58,915 bases of DNA, from positions 1-58,915 of the forward strand of contig NZ_RDQF01000049.1 in the NCBI RefSeq assembly GCF_004114425.1, in the 5' to 3' direction. How positions within the stretch are numbered: the first letter of the stretch is position 1; each line of letters starts with the position of its first letter. Position numbers and translations under genes: made by a program. Below the pieces are notes generated by a model. The model had not been told where the DNA came from and did not search any database. It saw only the letters and a program-made list of their open reading frames with translations. The DNA comes from Bradyrhizobium vignae (GTDB lineage: Bacteria; Pseudomonadota; Alphaproteobacteria; Rhizobiales; Xanthobacteraceae). Below are positions 16,100 through 24,651 of this stretch, piece after piece.

Positions 16100-17323
16100 A
16101 TGGTCACGAGGGAAGAGAACGAATTGCTGTGCCGCGTCACGGGCGACGCGCCGATGGGACGGATGTTGCGCCAGCATTACTGGCTGCCGGCAGTGCTCTC
16201 GGTGCGAGTGCGCAAGGGCGAGGCGCCGGTGCGGGTCAAGCTGTTTGGCCGCAACTTCGTGGCGTTCCGGGGCAAGGACGGCACGGTCGGATTTCTCGAC
16301 GAGGCCTGTCCGCATCGTGGCGCCTCGCTCGCGCTCGCGCGCATCGATGACTGCTCGCTCACCTGCCTGTTTCACGGCTGGAAGATCCGCGCCGATGGCG
16401 CGGTGCTGGACGTTCCCAACGAGCCGAACAATCCGAAGGAGTTTGCCAAGACCGTCAAAGCAAAAGCCTATCCGACGCGCGAGGGCGCCGGCTTGATCTG
16501 GGTCTGGCTCGGCGAAGGCGACGCGCCGCCCGCGCCGGACTTTGAATGGATGGATCTGCCGCCGGACCAGGTCTACGCCGCCGGAATCGAGCTGAAGGCA
16601 AACTGGCTGCAGGGCGTCGAGGCCACCATCGATTCCTCGCACGTCGCGCTGCTGCACCAGAGCTGGACCGCGACCTCGTCGACCGACTTCGGCGCAACGC
16701 GGGTCAACACCGAAGTCGCCTACGAGTTCGAGAAGAAGCCCTATGGCTTCCGTGCTGCGGCATTGCGCACCGCGCCCGACGGATCGTGCCTCGCCCGCGT
16801 CACCGAGTTCGTTATGCCGTACTACGGCTTGATCGCGCCGATCTTCTCCGGACCTCAGCAGGATCGCACTGCTATCATCGCGGTGCCGATCGACGATGAG
16901 AACCTGATCCAGTGGTACATCTTCTACAATCCGGAGAAGCCGGTAGATTCCTGGCGCAAGGTGCAGCGTGCCAACCAGTGGCCGATGGCCGGCGGCCTGC
17001 CGGGCGATCAATCAAACAATTGGGGCCAGAACCGCCAGATCATGGATGCCGGCAACAGCACCGGCTTCCATGAGATCGTCATCGAGGATTTCGTGGTCAT
17101 GGTCAGCATGGGCCCGATAGTCGACCGTTCGCAGGAATATCTTTGCTCGGCGGACCAGGCGATCGTCAGGGTGCGTCGCCAGCTGCTCGACGAGGTGCGC
17201 GGCTTCATGGCGGGAAAGCCGCCGAAGAGTGGGCAAAGCGAGACCATGTCCTACAAGGACATCCGCGCGGTCGGCGGTCGGCTCGCCTCCGCCTCCGAGG
17301 ATTGGCGGCAGATTCCCCGTTGA
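16100..17323 (+). CDS. Rieske non-haem iron oxygenase, alpha subunit
   Basis: The 407-residue terminal oxygenase has the Rieske [2Fe-2S] motif Cys70-x-His72 ... Cys89-x2-His92 (ACPHRG and CLFHGW). The mononuclear iron site is Asp178-x2-His181-x4-His186 (ATIDSSHVALLH), with Glu174 nearby. Its length and sequence fit the phthalate-4,5-dioxygenase/carbazole-dioxygenase branch, which forms alpha-only trimers without a beta subunit. Such enzymes hydroxylate or demethylate aromatic or related ring compounds with electrons from a ferredoxin and reductase, both encoded just after. AGGGAGG precedes ATG 16100. The promoter carries the palindromic operator. The substrate is not deducible. Confidence 0.9.
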   Translation: MVTREENELLCRVTGDAPMGRMLRQHYWLPAVLSVRVRKGEAPVRVKLFGRNFVAFRGKDGTVGFLDEACPHRGASLALARIDDCSLTCLFHGWKIRADGAVLDVPNEPNNPKEFAKTVKAKAYPTREGAGLIWVWLGEGDAPPAPDFEWMDLPPDQVYAAGIELKANWLQGVEATIDSSHVALLHQSWTATSSTDFGATRVNTEVAYEFEKKPYGFRAAALRTAPDGSCLARVTEFVMPYYGLIAPIFSGPQQDRTAIIAVPIDDENLIQWYIFYNPEKPVDSWRKVQRANQWPMAGGLPGDQSNNWGQNRQIMDAGNSTGFHEIVIEDFVVMVSMGPIVDRSQEYLCSADQAIVRVRRQLLDEVRGFMAGKPPKSGQSETMSYKDIRAVGGRLASASEDWRQIPR

Positions 17324-17394
17324 CCGGATCGAAAGTAAAGGGCGCGGACTGCATGTCCGCGTCGATTCCCCAGCTCTGATCGAGGAGACGTCCC

Positions 17395-17751
17395 ATGATC
17401 TGGCACCGCCTGTGCGCCGTCGCGAAACTGTCTGAGGGAGAGCCGTTGGGCTTCAGGGTGAGCGACCGGCGCATCGCACTCTTCAAGGTCGGCGACGAGG
17501 TCTTCGCAACGGATGACGTCTGTTCGCACGCATTTGCGCTGCTGTCGACGGGTTTTCTCGAAGGCCATGTGATCGAATGCCCGCTACATGGGGCGATGTT
17601 CGATGTCCGTGACGGAAAATGCCAGTCCGGCGCCTACAAGGACATCAAGGCGTTCAAGGTCGAGATCCGTGACGGTGAGGTCTATGTCGAACTCGACGGC
17701 GACGCCGCCCTGCAAGCCGCTGATGACGGCGGCGTGGACGTTAAGCCGTGA
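17395..17751 (+). CDS. Rieske ferredoxin component of the oxygenase
   Basis: The 118-residue protein has a Rieske motif Cys43-x-His45 (DVCSHAFALL) and Cys62-x2-His65 (ECPLHGAMFD), the size of the stand-alone ferredoxins of three-component oxygenases. It carries electrons from the FAD reductase, whose start codon overlaps its stop, to the oxygenase encoded 71 bases upstream. GAGGAGACG precedes ATG 17395. Confidence 0.92.
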   Translation: MIWHRLCAVAKLSEGEPLGFRVSDRRIALFKVGDEVFATDDVCSHAFALLSTGFLEGHVIECPLHGAMFDVRDGKCQSGAYKDIKAFKVEIRDGEVYVELDGDAALQAADDGGVDVKP

Positions 17752-18986
17752 GCGGACTTGTCGTCATCGGCGCATCCTATGCCGGCATTGAGGCCGCGCT
17801 CACGGCGCGGGACGCCGGCTATGCCGAACCGGTGACGGTGGTCGCCGACGAGACGTCGTTGCCCTATCAACGGCCGCCGCTTTCGAAGGAGTTCTTGCTT
17901 GATCAGGTCAGTGCCGAGAGGCTCATTCTGCGCGATGAGGCTGTTTTCGCGAGCAAGCGGATTGAACTGCTGCTGGGTCGCCGTGTTGTCGCGATTGACC
18001 GCCATGCAGCAAGAGTCGCGCTGGCCGACGGCGCCGTACTGGACTTCGACAGGCTGGTCATCGCTACCGGTTCGCGCGCGCGGCGGATAGCGGTCCGCGG
18101 GGCCGAACTCGACGGCGTCTGCTATCTCCGATCGGTAGGAGATGCCGCCGATCTCAAGGCGCGGCTCGGCCGGGCGAGCGAGATCGTGATCGTCGGCGGC
18201 GGCTTCATCGGGCTCGAGGTGGCTTCGTCGGCGGCCAAGCTCGGCAAACGGGTTACCGTGATCGAGCCTGCCTCCCGGCTGCTCGAGCGGGCGGTGTCTC
18301 CAGTGGTGTCGTGCTTCCTGCTCGACATCCATACCCGGGCCGGCGTCGCGGTGAAGCTCAGCACATCTGTTTCGGCAATGGTCGGCGATGGGGGACGAGT
18401 GGTGGCGGTCGAACTGGACGGCGGCGTCCGCCTCGGCACGGACCTGGTCGTCGTCGGCATCGGCGGCATCCCGAACCACGAGCTCGCCGCCGCTGCCGGG
18501 CTCGGATGCGCTAATGGCATTGTGGTGGATCAGAACGGGCGAACCGCACGCGAGAGCATCTACGCCGCGGGCGACTGCACCACGCACTTCAACCAGTTTG
18601 CTGAGGACTGGATCAGGCTGGAGTCGGTTCAGCACGCGCAGGACCAGGGACGCACCGTCGGGCTTGCGATCGTGGAAAGCCATGAACCATACAACAGCGT
18701 GCCGCGGTTCTGGTCGGATCAGCACGATCTCAAGCTTCAGATCGTCGGTCATGGCGCGCGCAGGGACCGCATTGTGATCCGCGGCTCGATCGAAGCTGGC
18801 CGGTTCTCCGTGTTCAATTACCGGCAGGGCAGGCTGGTCGGCGTCGACAGCATCAACAATCCCGGGGATCAGATGGTGGCGCGGCGCCTGATAGCAGCGG
18901 GCATTTCGCCGGCGCCGAGCCAGGCCGAGGACAGTTCATGCGATCTCAGATCGCTGCTGAAGGCGGGTGTCGGGGCCGTCGTGTAG
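17748..18986 (+). CDS. NAD(P)H:ferredoxin reductase of the oxygenase system
   Basis: The 412-residue FAD protein belongs to the pyridine-nucleotide disulfide oxidoreductase-like ferredoxin reductases. It has the FAD-binding start LVVIGASYAGIEAA, the LPYQRPPLSKEFL segment, the NAD-binding VIVGGGFIGLEVASSAAKLG near residue 145, and YAAGDCTTHFN near residue 270. It passes electrons from NAD(P)H to the Rieske ferredoxin. The GTG start at 17748 overlaps the ferredoxin stop by four bases, so the genes are translationally coupled. The oxygenase, ferredoxin and reductase make a complete set of the carbazole- or biphenyl-type reductase class. Confidence 0.9.
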   Translation: MSGLVVIGASYAGIEAALTARDAGYAEPVTVVADETSLPYQRPPLSKEFLLDQVSAERLILRDEAVFASKRIELLLGRRVVAIDRHAARVALADGAVLDFDRLVIATGSRARRIAVRGAELDGVCYLRSVGDAADLKARLGRASEIVIVGGGFIGLEVASSAAKLGKRVTVIEPASRLLERAVSPVVSCFLLDIHTRAGVAVKLSTSVSAMVGDGGRVVAVELDGGVRLGTDLVVVGIGGIPNHELAAAAGLGCANGIVVDQNGRTARESIYAAGDCTTHFNQFAEDWIRLESVQHAQDQGRTVGLAIVESHEPYNSVPRFWSDQHDLKLQIVGHGARRDRIVIRGSIEAGRFSVFNYRQGRLVGVDSINNPGDQMVARRLIAAGISPAPSQAEDSSCDLRSLLKAGVGAVV

Positions 18987-18998
18987 CAGGTGCCGCAG

Positions 18999-19592
18999 CT
19001 AGTCCACCGCCGTAAGCCGGCCGGACTTCTTCGGCGTTTTCACCGTCCGCACCGCCAGCAGCTTGCGCAGGCAGCGGTCGAGCATCGCGATCTCCGCCTT
19101 GGTCAGCCCGCTTGCCTCGATCGTGCGCGCGACGACCCTTGCCACCTCGGCGATGCCGCGGTCGGCGGTCGCGAGACCCTTGGCGGTGAGGCGGACCAGC
19201 TCGGAGCGGCCGTCGTCGTTGGCGGAGACGCGCAGCACGAAGCCGCCTTCCTGCAGCCGCGCTACGCGCTTGGTCATCGCGCCCGATGTGACGAGCAGGG
19301 CCCGGAACAGGTCGGTGGGACGCAGCTCGTACGGTTTGCCCGAGCGCCGCAGCGCCAGCAGCACATACAGCTCGCCGGTCTGCAGCCCGACCGCCTTCGC
19401 TATGTCCTGCAGGCGCCTCTCGTGGAGCTGGTTGACGCGCTCCAGCCGCAGCAAGGTGCAGGCGGCGGCGAGGTCGAGGTCGGGCCGTTGCTCCAGCCAC
19501 GCGGCCTCGATATCGTCGTAAAGGGTGCTGTCAGGTGATGGCGACTGCTTGATCGCGGGTTCGCCGCGGTGTGACACGCTGCTCTTCTTCAT
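18999..19592 (-). CDS. MarR-family transcriptional regulator
   Basis: The 197-residue product has a MarR winged helix in its middle: LQTGELYVLLALRRSG, RPTDLFRALLVTSGAMTKRV as recognition region and the wing SANDDGRSELVRLT. Dimerisation helices lie at both ends. MarR proteins usually repress catabolic genes until a phenolic ligand binds. The start at 19592 follows GGAAGGG; the much longer upstream frame is antisense to the solute-binding gene. It stands convergent to the reductase gene and divergent from the binding-protein gene, between the two promoters that carry CTTCCTAGGAAG, and is the likely binder of that palindrome. Confidence 0.87.
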   Translation of the reverse strand: MKKSSVSHRGEPAIKQSPSPDSTLYDDIEAAWLEQRPDLDLAAACTLLRLERVNQLHERRLQDIAKAVGLQTGELYVLLALRRSGKPYELRPTDLFRALLVTSGAMTKRVARLQEGGFVLRVSANDDGRSELVRLTAKGLATADRGIAEVARVVARTIEASGLTKAEIAMLDRCLRKLLAVRTVKTPKKSGRLTAVD

Positions 19593-19752
19593 TCCCTTCC
19601 AGTCCCCTTCACCGCGGGCCAATTGCGCCGGCATCATGCGTCGCAGCAATCTAGCACCGCCAAATTCAGGTGTCGCCTCGCAAGTTCCTGGTCTCGCTCC
19701 AGCCCCGTGCATGGCCGCGGCGCAGCGGCCAATTGCGGCCGCGTAGCGCGGG

Positions 19753-19781
19753 TTGACAAATAGCTTCCTAGGAAGAATATT
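19753..19781 (+). promoter_or_regulatory. Promoter with palindromic operator before the solute-binding gene
   Basis: TTGACA (19753-19758), five bases, then CTTCCTAGGAAG (19764-19775), then a -10-like AATATT (19776-19781) with 17-base spacing. The arrangement copies the promoter at 16032. This links the binding protein to the Rieske operon in one regulon. Confidence 0.72.
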
Positions 19782-19811
19782 CCAGGTAAGAAAAATCGAG
19801 GGAGGAGCGCA

Positions 19812-20996
19812 ATGCACGGACTTTGCGCGACATTGATGTTGGCGGCTGCACTGGCTGCTTGCGGTTCGGCCAGGGCGGCGGACTCTGAACTGGTTCTCGG
19901 GCAGACCATGCCGTATAGCGGGCCGGCATCGGCCCTGAGCGCCGTCGGCAAGGTGCAGACCCGCTATTTCCAGATGATCAACGATCGCGGCGGCATCAAT
20001 GGCCACAAGGTCAAGCTGATCTCGCTTGACGATGGCTATAGTCCGCCGAAGGCGGTAGAGCAGACGCGCCGGCTGATTGAAAATGACGAGGCGGTCGCGA
20101 TCTTCGGCAGCATGGGAACCGCACAGAACGCTGCGGTCCAGAAATATCTCAACGCCAAGAAGATCCCTCAGCTGTTCGTGTTCGCGGCCAGCGAGCGCTT
20201 TGCCGATCCGAAGACCAGTCCCTATACGATCTCGGGGATGACGCTGTTCAGCACCGAGGCTGCGATCTACGCGCGGTTGGTGGCCGAGCACACGCCCGGT
20301 GCGCGCGTGGCCGTGTTGTACCAGAACGACGACTACGGCCGCGAATATCGTCGCAGCTTCAAAACCGAACTGGCCCGGCTCGATCCCAAGGCCGAGATTG
20401 TCGCGGCGTCGCCTTACGAAGTCACGTCGCCCACGGTCGATTCGCAGGTCGTGGCGCTGGCGAGCACCAACGCGAACGTCTTCCTCAATGCGTCGACCGG
20501 CAAATTTACCTCGCAGGCGATCCGCAAAGCGGGCGAGCTCGGCTGGCGCGCGCAGCAGTTCCTGCCGATCGGCAGCAACTTCGTGCCGACGATCCTCAAG
20601 CCGGCCGGGCTCGACAACGCCAAGGGGGCGATCTCGGCGACGCCGACCAAGTCGGTCGGCGATCCCGAATGGGCCAACGATCCCGCATATCTGGAGTGGC
20701 TGGCTTTCATGAGGAAGTATTATCCCGAGGGCGATATCGAGGATCAGCTCAACTTCACCGGATGGAACGTCGCTGTTCTCATGACCAAGGTCATCGAGGC
20801 CTGCGGTAACGATCTGTCCCGGCAGAACATCATGAAGCAGGCCACTGCGCTGAAGAACGTGGCGCTGCCGGGCCTGATCCCGGGCATCACCGTCAATACC
20901 AGCCCGGATGATTATCGCCTGATCACGTCGCTGCGCCCGCAGCGTTTCGACGGCGAGCGCTGGGTTCCGATGTCCGGTACAATGGCCGCGCAATGA
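19812..20996 (+). CDS. Branched-chain-type ABC solute-binding lipoprotein
   Basis: The 394-residue product has a signal with lipobox LAAC near residue 20 and a type I periplasmic binding fold of the LivJ kind: LVLGQTMPYSGPAS, INDRGGINGHKV, VAIFGSMGTAQN, VLYQNDDYGREY and NFTGWNVAVLM. In rhizobia many such proteins bind aromatic acids rather than amino acids. No LivH, LivM, LivG or LivF gene is nearby, so it would have to share permeases encoded elsewhere. GGAGGAG precedes ATG 19812. The operator-bearing promoter just upstream suggests it captures the oxygenase substrate or inducer; that is inference. Confidence 0.87.
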   Translation: MHGLCATLMLAAALAACGSARAADSELVLGQTMPYSGPASALSAVGKVQTRYFQMINDRGGINGHKVKLISLDDGYSPPKAVEQTRRLIENDEAVAIFGSMGTAQNAAVQKYLNAKKIPQLFVFAASERFADPKTSPYTISGMTLFSTEAAIYARLVAEHTPGARVAVLYQNDDYGREYRRSFKTELARLDPKAEIVAASPYEVTSPTVDSQVVALASTNANVFLNASTGKFTSQAIRKAGELGWRAQQFLPIGSNFVPTILKPAGLDNAKGAISATPTKSVGDPEWANDPAYLEWLAFMRKYYPEGDIEDQLNFTGWNVAVLMTKVIEACGNDLSRQNIMKQATALKNVALPGLIPGITVNTSPDDYRLITSLRPQRFDGERWVPMSGTMAAQ

Positions 20997-21333
20997 GGGC
21001 CGCCGATAGTGTGGCGAAGCGGGGCCGGCCACTAGCGGCCGTGCCTGAGCTCTCTGGTGGCGCGGCGGAGCACCTCGTGAAGCCATTCGTGCCAAGTGCT
21101 CGTTCTCGACGCGGTGCCAAGGCAGCCGAACCTTGGGCGAGTCATTGGACATCGCGAACGCGGTCCACTTTCTCGCCTGCAATCCCTTCTCGACCGGTTC
21201 GATCGTCGTCGTTGATGGGGTGCAACGATCGCGGCGTGCACGACCCTGAATCGGTGGACCGCTTTGACAGGCGGGGTATCATCGAGAAAAGGGAAGATGT
21301 TCGTCTATTGAACACAACGATCGGGAGGTTGGA
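20997..21333. pseudogene. Intergenic stretch holding a LysR C-terminal remnant
   Basis: On the minus strand, about 21044-21135, the sequence encodes HEWLHEVLRRATRELRHGR in one frame and, shifted by one base, PWHRVENEH just before it. These match the last 30 residues of the intact LysR at 24652 (HEWLHEVLRRATEELRRAR). The rest of the gene is absent. The remaining bases hold the promoter region of the amidohydrolase gene and nothing else recognisable. Confidence 0.6.
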
Positions 21334-23037
21334 ATGATCTGCAGGTCGGCGGCGCTCGCGATGCTCGGTGCAGGAGTTCTATTCGCGGGCGCAGCGCCCG
21401 CTGCTGCCCAGCAAGGAGATGTCAACTCGCCCGATCTCGTCCTCGTCAACGGAAAAGTTCTGACCCTCGACGAACGATCCAGCGTGACCGAGGCGATCGC
21501 CGTTCGAGACGGAAAAATTCTTGCGACCGGTAGCAGCGCATCCATCCGGGCGCTCGCCGGAGCGCGCACGCAAGTGCTCGACGTGTCCGGCAAGACCGTG
21601 ATTCCCGGCCTGATCGATACTCACGCTCACTTCAAGGCGGCCGGTCTCGCTGATTATGTCGTCAACATGAGCCGCGCCAAGACGGTCGCCGAAGCGCTCG
21701 AGGCGATCAAGACGTTCGTGGCCAAGAAGAAGCCGGGCGACTGGATTGTGGGCGGCGCGTGGCACCCGCCGTCGCAACTCGCCGAGAAACGGTATCTAAC
21801 GAGGCAGGAGATCGACCGCGTCGCCCCCGACAATCCGGTCTATCTGCGGACCGTCGGTCATTTCTCCATGGCGAACACGATGGCGCTGCAGAAGGTAGGC
21901 GTCGACAAGACCACCGCGAACCCGAGCGGCGGTTCCTTCGAGCGCGACGCCGCCGGGGAACTGACCGGCGTCCTCTCCGAGACGGCGATCGACCGGGTCG
22001 AGCAGGCTGTTCCGCCGTGGACCGAAGACGACGAAATCAGGCAGTTCACGCTCGCGGAGGGGGCACTGAACACTTTCGGGATCACGAGCGCAGTCGAGGG
22101 CGCCACGGAAGCGCGCGACGTCCGCACACTGCAGAAGATCGCCGCGTCCGGACAGGCGACGTTGCGGACGGGATTGATGTTCAGACCCGAGCCGCCCGCC
22201 GAGCTGACCGCTTGGGAGGCGATCATGTCGGGCAACGGAGCTTCGTCAGGCTTTGGCGACGACTGGGTCAAGTTCGCCGGCATCAAGATCTTCTACGATG
22301 GCGGCATGACCCTGAAGACGGCGCTAATGCGAGATGTCTATCCGGACTCGCACGATGACTACCATGGCATGGCCCAGCAAACGCCCGAACGGCTCATGCA
22401 ACTCGTCTCGATCTGCAATCGCTACGGTTGGCGTGTAGGTGTGCACGTCGTCGGCGATCTCGGCATCGACCAGGTACTCGATGCTTTCGAAGCTGCCGAC
22501 AAGGAAAGGTCCATCCGGGACCGTCGTTTCGTTCTCATTCACGCGAGTCTGATCAGGCCCGAGCAGATGGAGCGCGCTCGCAAGCTGGGGGTCAGGGTCG
22601 ATTTCCAGAACGTCTTCATGTGGGATAAGGCCGCGACCGTCGAGCGCTTCCTGGGACGGCCGACCGCCGATCGCGCCGTGCCGACCAAGACCTTGATCGA
22701 AAAAATGGGGCTGGACAGCCTCGGCGCCGGAACCGACTTCCCCGTCAACCCGATCAACCCGTTCCTCAACATGTACATCATGGTGACGCGGAAAGATCCC
22801 AATGGAAGCGTGTACGGCGCCACGGAAGCTATCAGTCGCGAACAGGCGCTCCGTCTCTACACGTCGGCAGCTTCGCGCTACACGTTCGACGAAGCACGCA
22901 AGGGTACGATACAGCCGGGCAAGCTTGCAGACCTCGCGGTCCTTTCCGCGGACTACATGGCCATTCCGGAAGAGCAGATCAAAGACATCAAGGCGGACAT
23001 CACGCTGGTCGGAGGCAAACTCGTCTTTCAACGCTGA
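21334..23037 (+). CDS. Exported YtcJ-type metal-dependent amidohydrolase
   Basis: The 567-residue product has a signal peptide (AALAMLGAGVLFAGAAPAAAQQ). It then shows the amidohydrolase fold: VIPGLIDTHAHF with the HxH metal ligands near residue 93, VHVVGDLGIDQVLDAFE and LIHASLIRPEQ with later His ligands. The Asp region SLGAGTDFPV and closing GKLADLAVLSADY follow. Members of this subfamily hydrolyse amides or cyclic amides, but most are uncharacterised. GGGAGG precedes ATG 21334. It stands alone between the LysR remnant and small genes. Export makes an amide, lactam or ester substrate in the periplasm likely. Confidence 0.87.
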   Translation: MICRSAALAMLGAGVLFAGAAPAAAQQGDVNSPDLVLVNGKVLTLDERSSVTEAIAVRDGKILATGSSASIRALAGARTQVLDVSGKTVIPGLIDTHAHFKAAGLADYVVNMSRAKTVAEALEAIKTFVAKKKPGDWIVGGAWHPPSQLAEKRYLTRQEIDRVAPDNPVYLRTVGHFSMANTMALQKVGVDKTTANPSGGSFERDAAGELTGVLSETAIDRVEQAVPPWTEDDEIRQFTLAEGALNTFGITSAVEGATEARDVRTLQKIAASGQATLRTGLMFRPEPPAELTAWEAIMSGNGASSGFGDDWVKFAGIKIFYDGGMTLKTALMRDVYPDSHDDYHGMAQQTPERLMQLVSICNRYGWRVGVHVVGDLGIDQVLDAFEAADKERSIRDRRFVLIHASLIRPEQMERARKLGVRVDFQNVFMWDKAATVERFLGRPTADRAVPTKTLIEKMGLDSLGAGTDFPVNPINPFLNMYIMVTRKDPNGSVYGATEAISREQALRLYTSAASRYTFDEARKGTIQPGKLADLAVLSADYMAIPEEQIKDIKADITLVGGKLVFQR

Positions 23038-23260
23038 CCCAGAGAGGAGACGAACGCCGAAGCGTGCAATGTCGACGTCGCCAGCAATCGCCGACGCTTG
23101 GGTCGGAGGACGGCGGGGAGCGGGCTCTGGCGACGGAAGTGTGTTCCTGACATCTGACGGTATTTGAAGAGTTGTGTCAGTCGAGCACACTGTCAGTGTT
23201 GGTGGCGCGCCATCCAGTCGATAGACTCCGATAGATAGCGAAATTGCTAGTGTGAGGGAC

Positions 23261-23434
23261 CTAGCGGCCGAGACGCTTCTCGACGCGCTTGCGGGAATTC
23301 CCGACCTTCTTGACGGCCGATGCCGAGCGGCCGGTTTTCTTCGCTTCATACCGGACTTCGTAGTCCTGTCCCGTGGCCACTCGGGCCCGGTCCTGTTTGC
23401 GTCCACGCGCTGTTTTCTTCTTCGTTGCGGCCAT
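23261..23434 (-). CDS. Small DUF3606-type basic protein
   Basis: A 57-residue, Lys/Arg-rich protein starts at 23434 behind GGAGGAGCCG. It has a basic head (MAATKKKTARGRKQ) and the DUF3606-like core YEVRYEAKKTGRSASAVKKVGNS. Family members are common, uncharacterised small proteins of Bradyrhizobium relatives and are often close to Ku/LigD genes, as here, where a ligD fragment follows. Longer upstream starts are not supported. Confidence 0.7.
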   Translation of the reverse strand: MAATKKKTARGRKQDRARVATGQDYEVRYEAKKTGRSASAVKKVGNSRKRVEKRLGR

Positions 23435-23757
23435 CGGCTCCTCCTGTTGCTTATGGCGATGCAACGCCGCAAGGAATCGCGGGTTCCGCGTCAGCTGCAG
23501 TACGCGACTCAGAGGCCATAGGAATGGCGAGAGACGATGGGAGTCCATCCATCGAGCAACAGGCCGTCCCAGGTTACGACGCCGTCATCCCCATTCCGAC
23601 GCGTGCTCTCGGTACAACGCAGCTCACTGAGGGCTCCATTTGATGATCTGGTCGTTGAGTCCAGCGTGAACGCGACACATCGGGATCGAACGTGGCCATC
23701 GAATTCATGCGGGATGCGCGGGGTCGACGTCCTTTGGCGTTTTCTTCGGTTCGGGCA
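23435..23757. other. Intergenic stretch without a clear gene
   Basis: About 320 bases. A 19-codon frame starting at 23761 on the minus strand (MPEPKKTPKDVDPAHP) overlaps the stop of the next gene and ends at 23705. It looks like the start of a small gene whose remainder is in other frames. Nothing else could be supported. Confidence 0.3.
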
Positions 23758-24057
23758 TCATTCAATCCGCGCCTTGTCTTTCAGGTCGCGGATCCGGATC
23801 TCGGCTTCTTCCTTCGAAGTCACGATCTCCGATTCGTCCGGGACCCGTGCGATCGCACTGAGCCTCTTGAGCTCGGCTATTTGCTCTGCAGTCGGTTTTT
23901 CCATCTTTGATTCCTTGAGCGCCTGCACGACGGTCTCGTCGTCGAGCACGTCAAGCAGCTGATTTATGGTTTGCTCGCAATCTCTGTGGCCGGGCTCGAC
24001 ATATCGGGCCAGAATGCCCTGAGCCAAGGCCTTCGCAACTCGCCGTTCCGGATCCAT
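23758..24057 (-). CDS. Hypothetical protein with DUF3072-like C-terminus
   Basis: The 99-residue product has two parts. The N-terminal helices (RRVAKALAQGILARYVEPG) resemble small rhizobial hypothetical proteins. The C-terminal half, KPTAEQIAELKRLSAIARV followed by TSKEEAEIRIRDLKDK, resembles DUF3072. Function unknown. It lies in the same cluster as the DUF3606 gene and ligD fragment, all on the minus strand. Confidence 0.6.
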   Translation of the reverse strand: MDPERRVAKALAQGILARYVEPGHRDCEQTINQLLDVLDDETVVQALKESKMEKPTAEQIAELKRLSAIARVPDESEIVTSKEEAEIRIRDLKDKARIE

Positions 24058-24091
24058 GGCCGGTACTCCACATACTCTCGGGAAAACGCGG

Positions 24092-24388
24092 CTATGAACG
24101 GCGTGTTCCTCTGCTCAGCCCCTTGAACGAGCTGGCCCGCAGGAGGCCTTCGGAGGTGATGTCGCGGTACTCGATGTCGGCATAGAACTTGGGTTCGACC
24201 CATGTTGCCTTCGGCTTCCTGATGGTCCTCGTCAGCCTCTGCTTCGGACTAACTACGGTGTCGAGCGCCTTGCGGATCTGCGCTGAGGTCGTCCGGCTCC
24301 ATCCCGTACCGACCTTGCCCATGTAGACGAGGTCCGGAACGTCGTAAGGTGACGCGTCCTCGCTAGTAGGAGCGAGCTGCTTAACCAT
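24092..24388 (-). pseudogene. Fragment of an ATP-dependent DNA ligase (LigD OB-fold domain)
   Basis: The 98-codon frame contains LVYMGKVGTGWSRTTSAQIR, then TIRKPKATWVEPKFYADIEY and TSEGLLRASSFKGL. These are the OB-fold end of a LigD-type ligase, collinear with residues about 245-330 of the intact protein at 34533. The adenylation domain and the polymerase domain are missing, so this is a remnant of a second ligD. Confidence 0.8.
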
Positions 24389-24651
24389 TTTGTTAAATCT
24401 CGCGAAGGCACGGGCCCAAGGGCGATCCCGTCCTCTGACGGGTTCTCCACTGCGCGGGACGAGAGGCGCCCGATCGCCATTTGCACCAACAGCGCACTGA
24501 TCCGTGCAAGAATTGCCAGGAACGCAAGGTGGCTAAAAAAGCGACGATTACCCGCACAGTAACGGTCGGCAACCAACTAGGTACCTTGCGCAGGCGCATA
24601 GCCGTGCGACGACGCGACATCCGGTGACGGCAACTGATGCGCTAAGGCCAA
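24389..24651. other. Intergenic stretch, nothing recognised
   Basis: About 260 bases between the ligD fragment and the LysR stop. Short minus-strand frames exist but have no motif or ribosome-binding site. More ligD sequence was looked for and not found. Confidence 0.35.

Noticed and set aside
15998..17011. Long N-terminal extension of the SDR frame
   Set aside because: It runs antisense through the Rieske oxygenase gene and its operator; the SDR start with the NAD motif lies at 15997.
19593..21182. Long N-terminal extension of the MarR frame
   Set aside because: Antisense to the solute-binding gene; the MarR protein needs only 197 residues from 19592.
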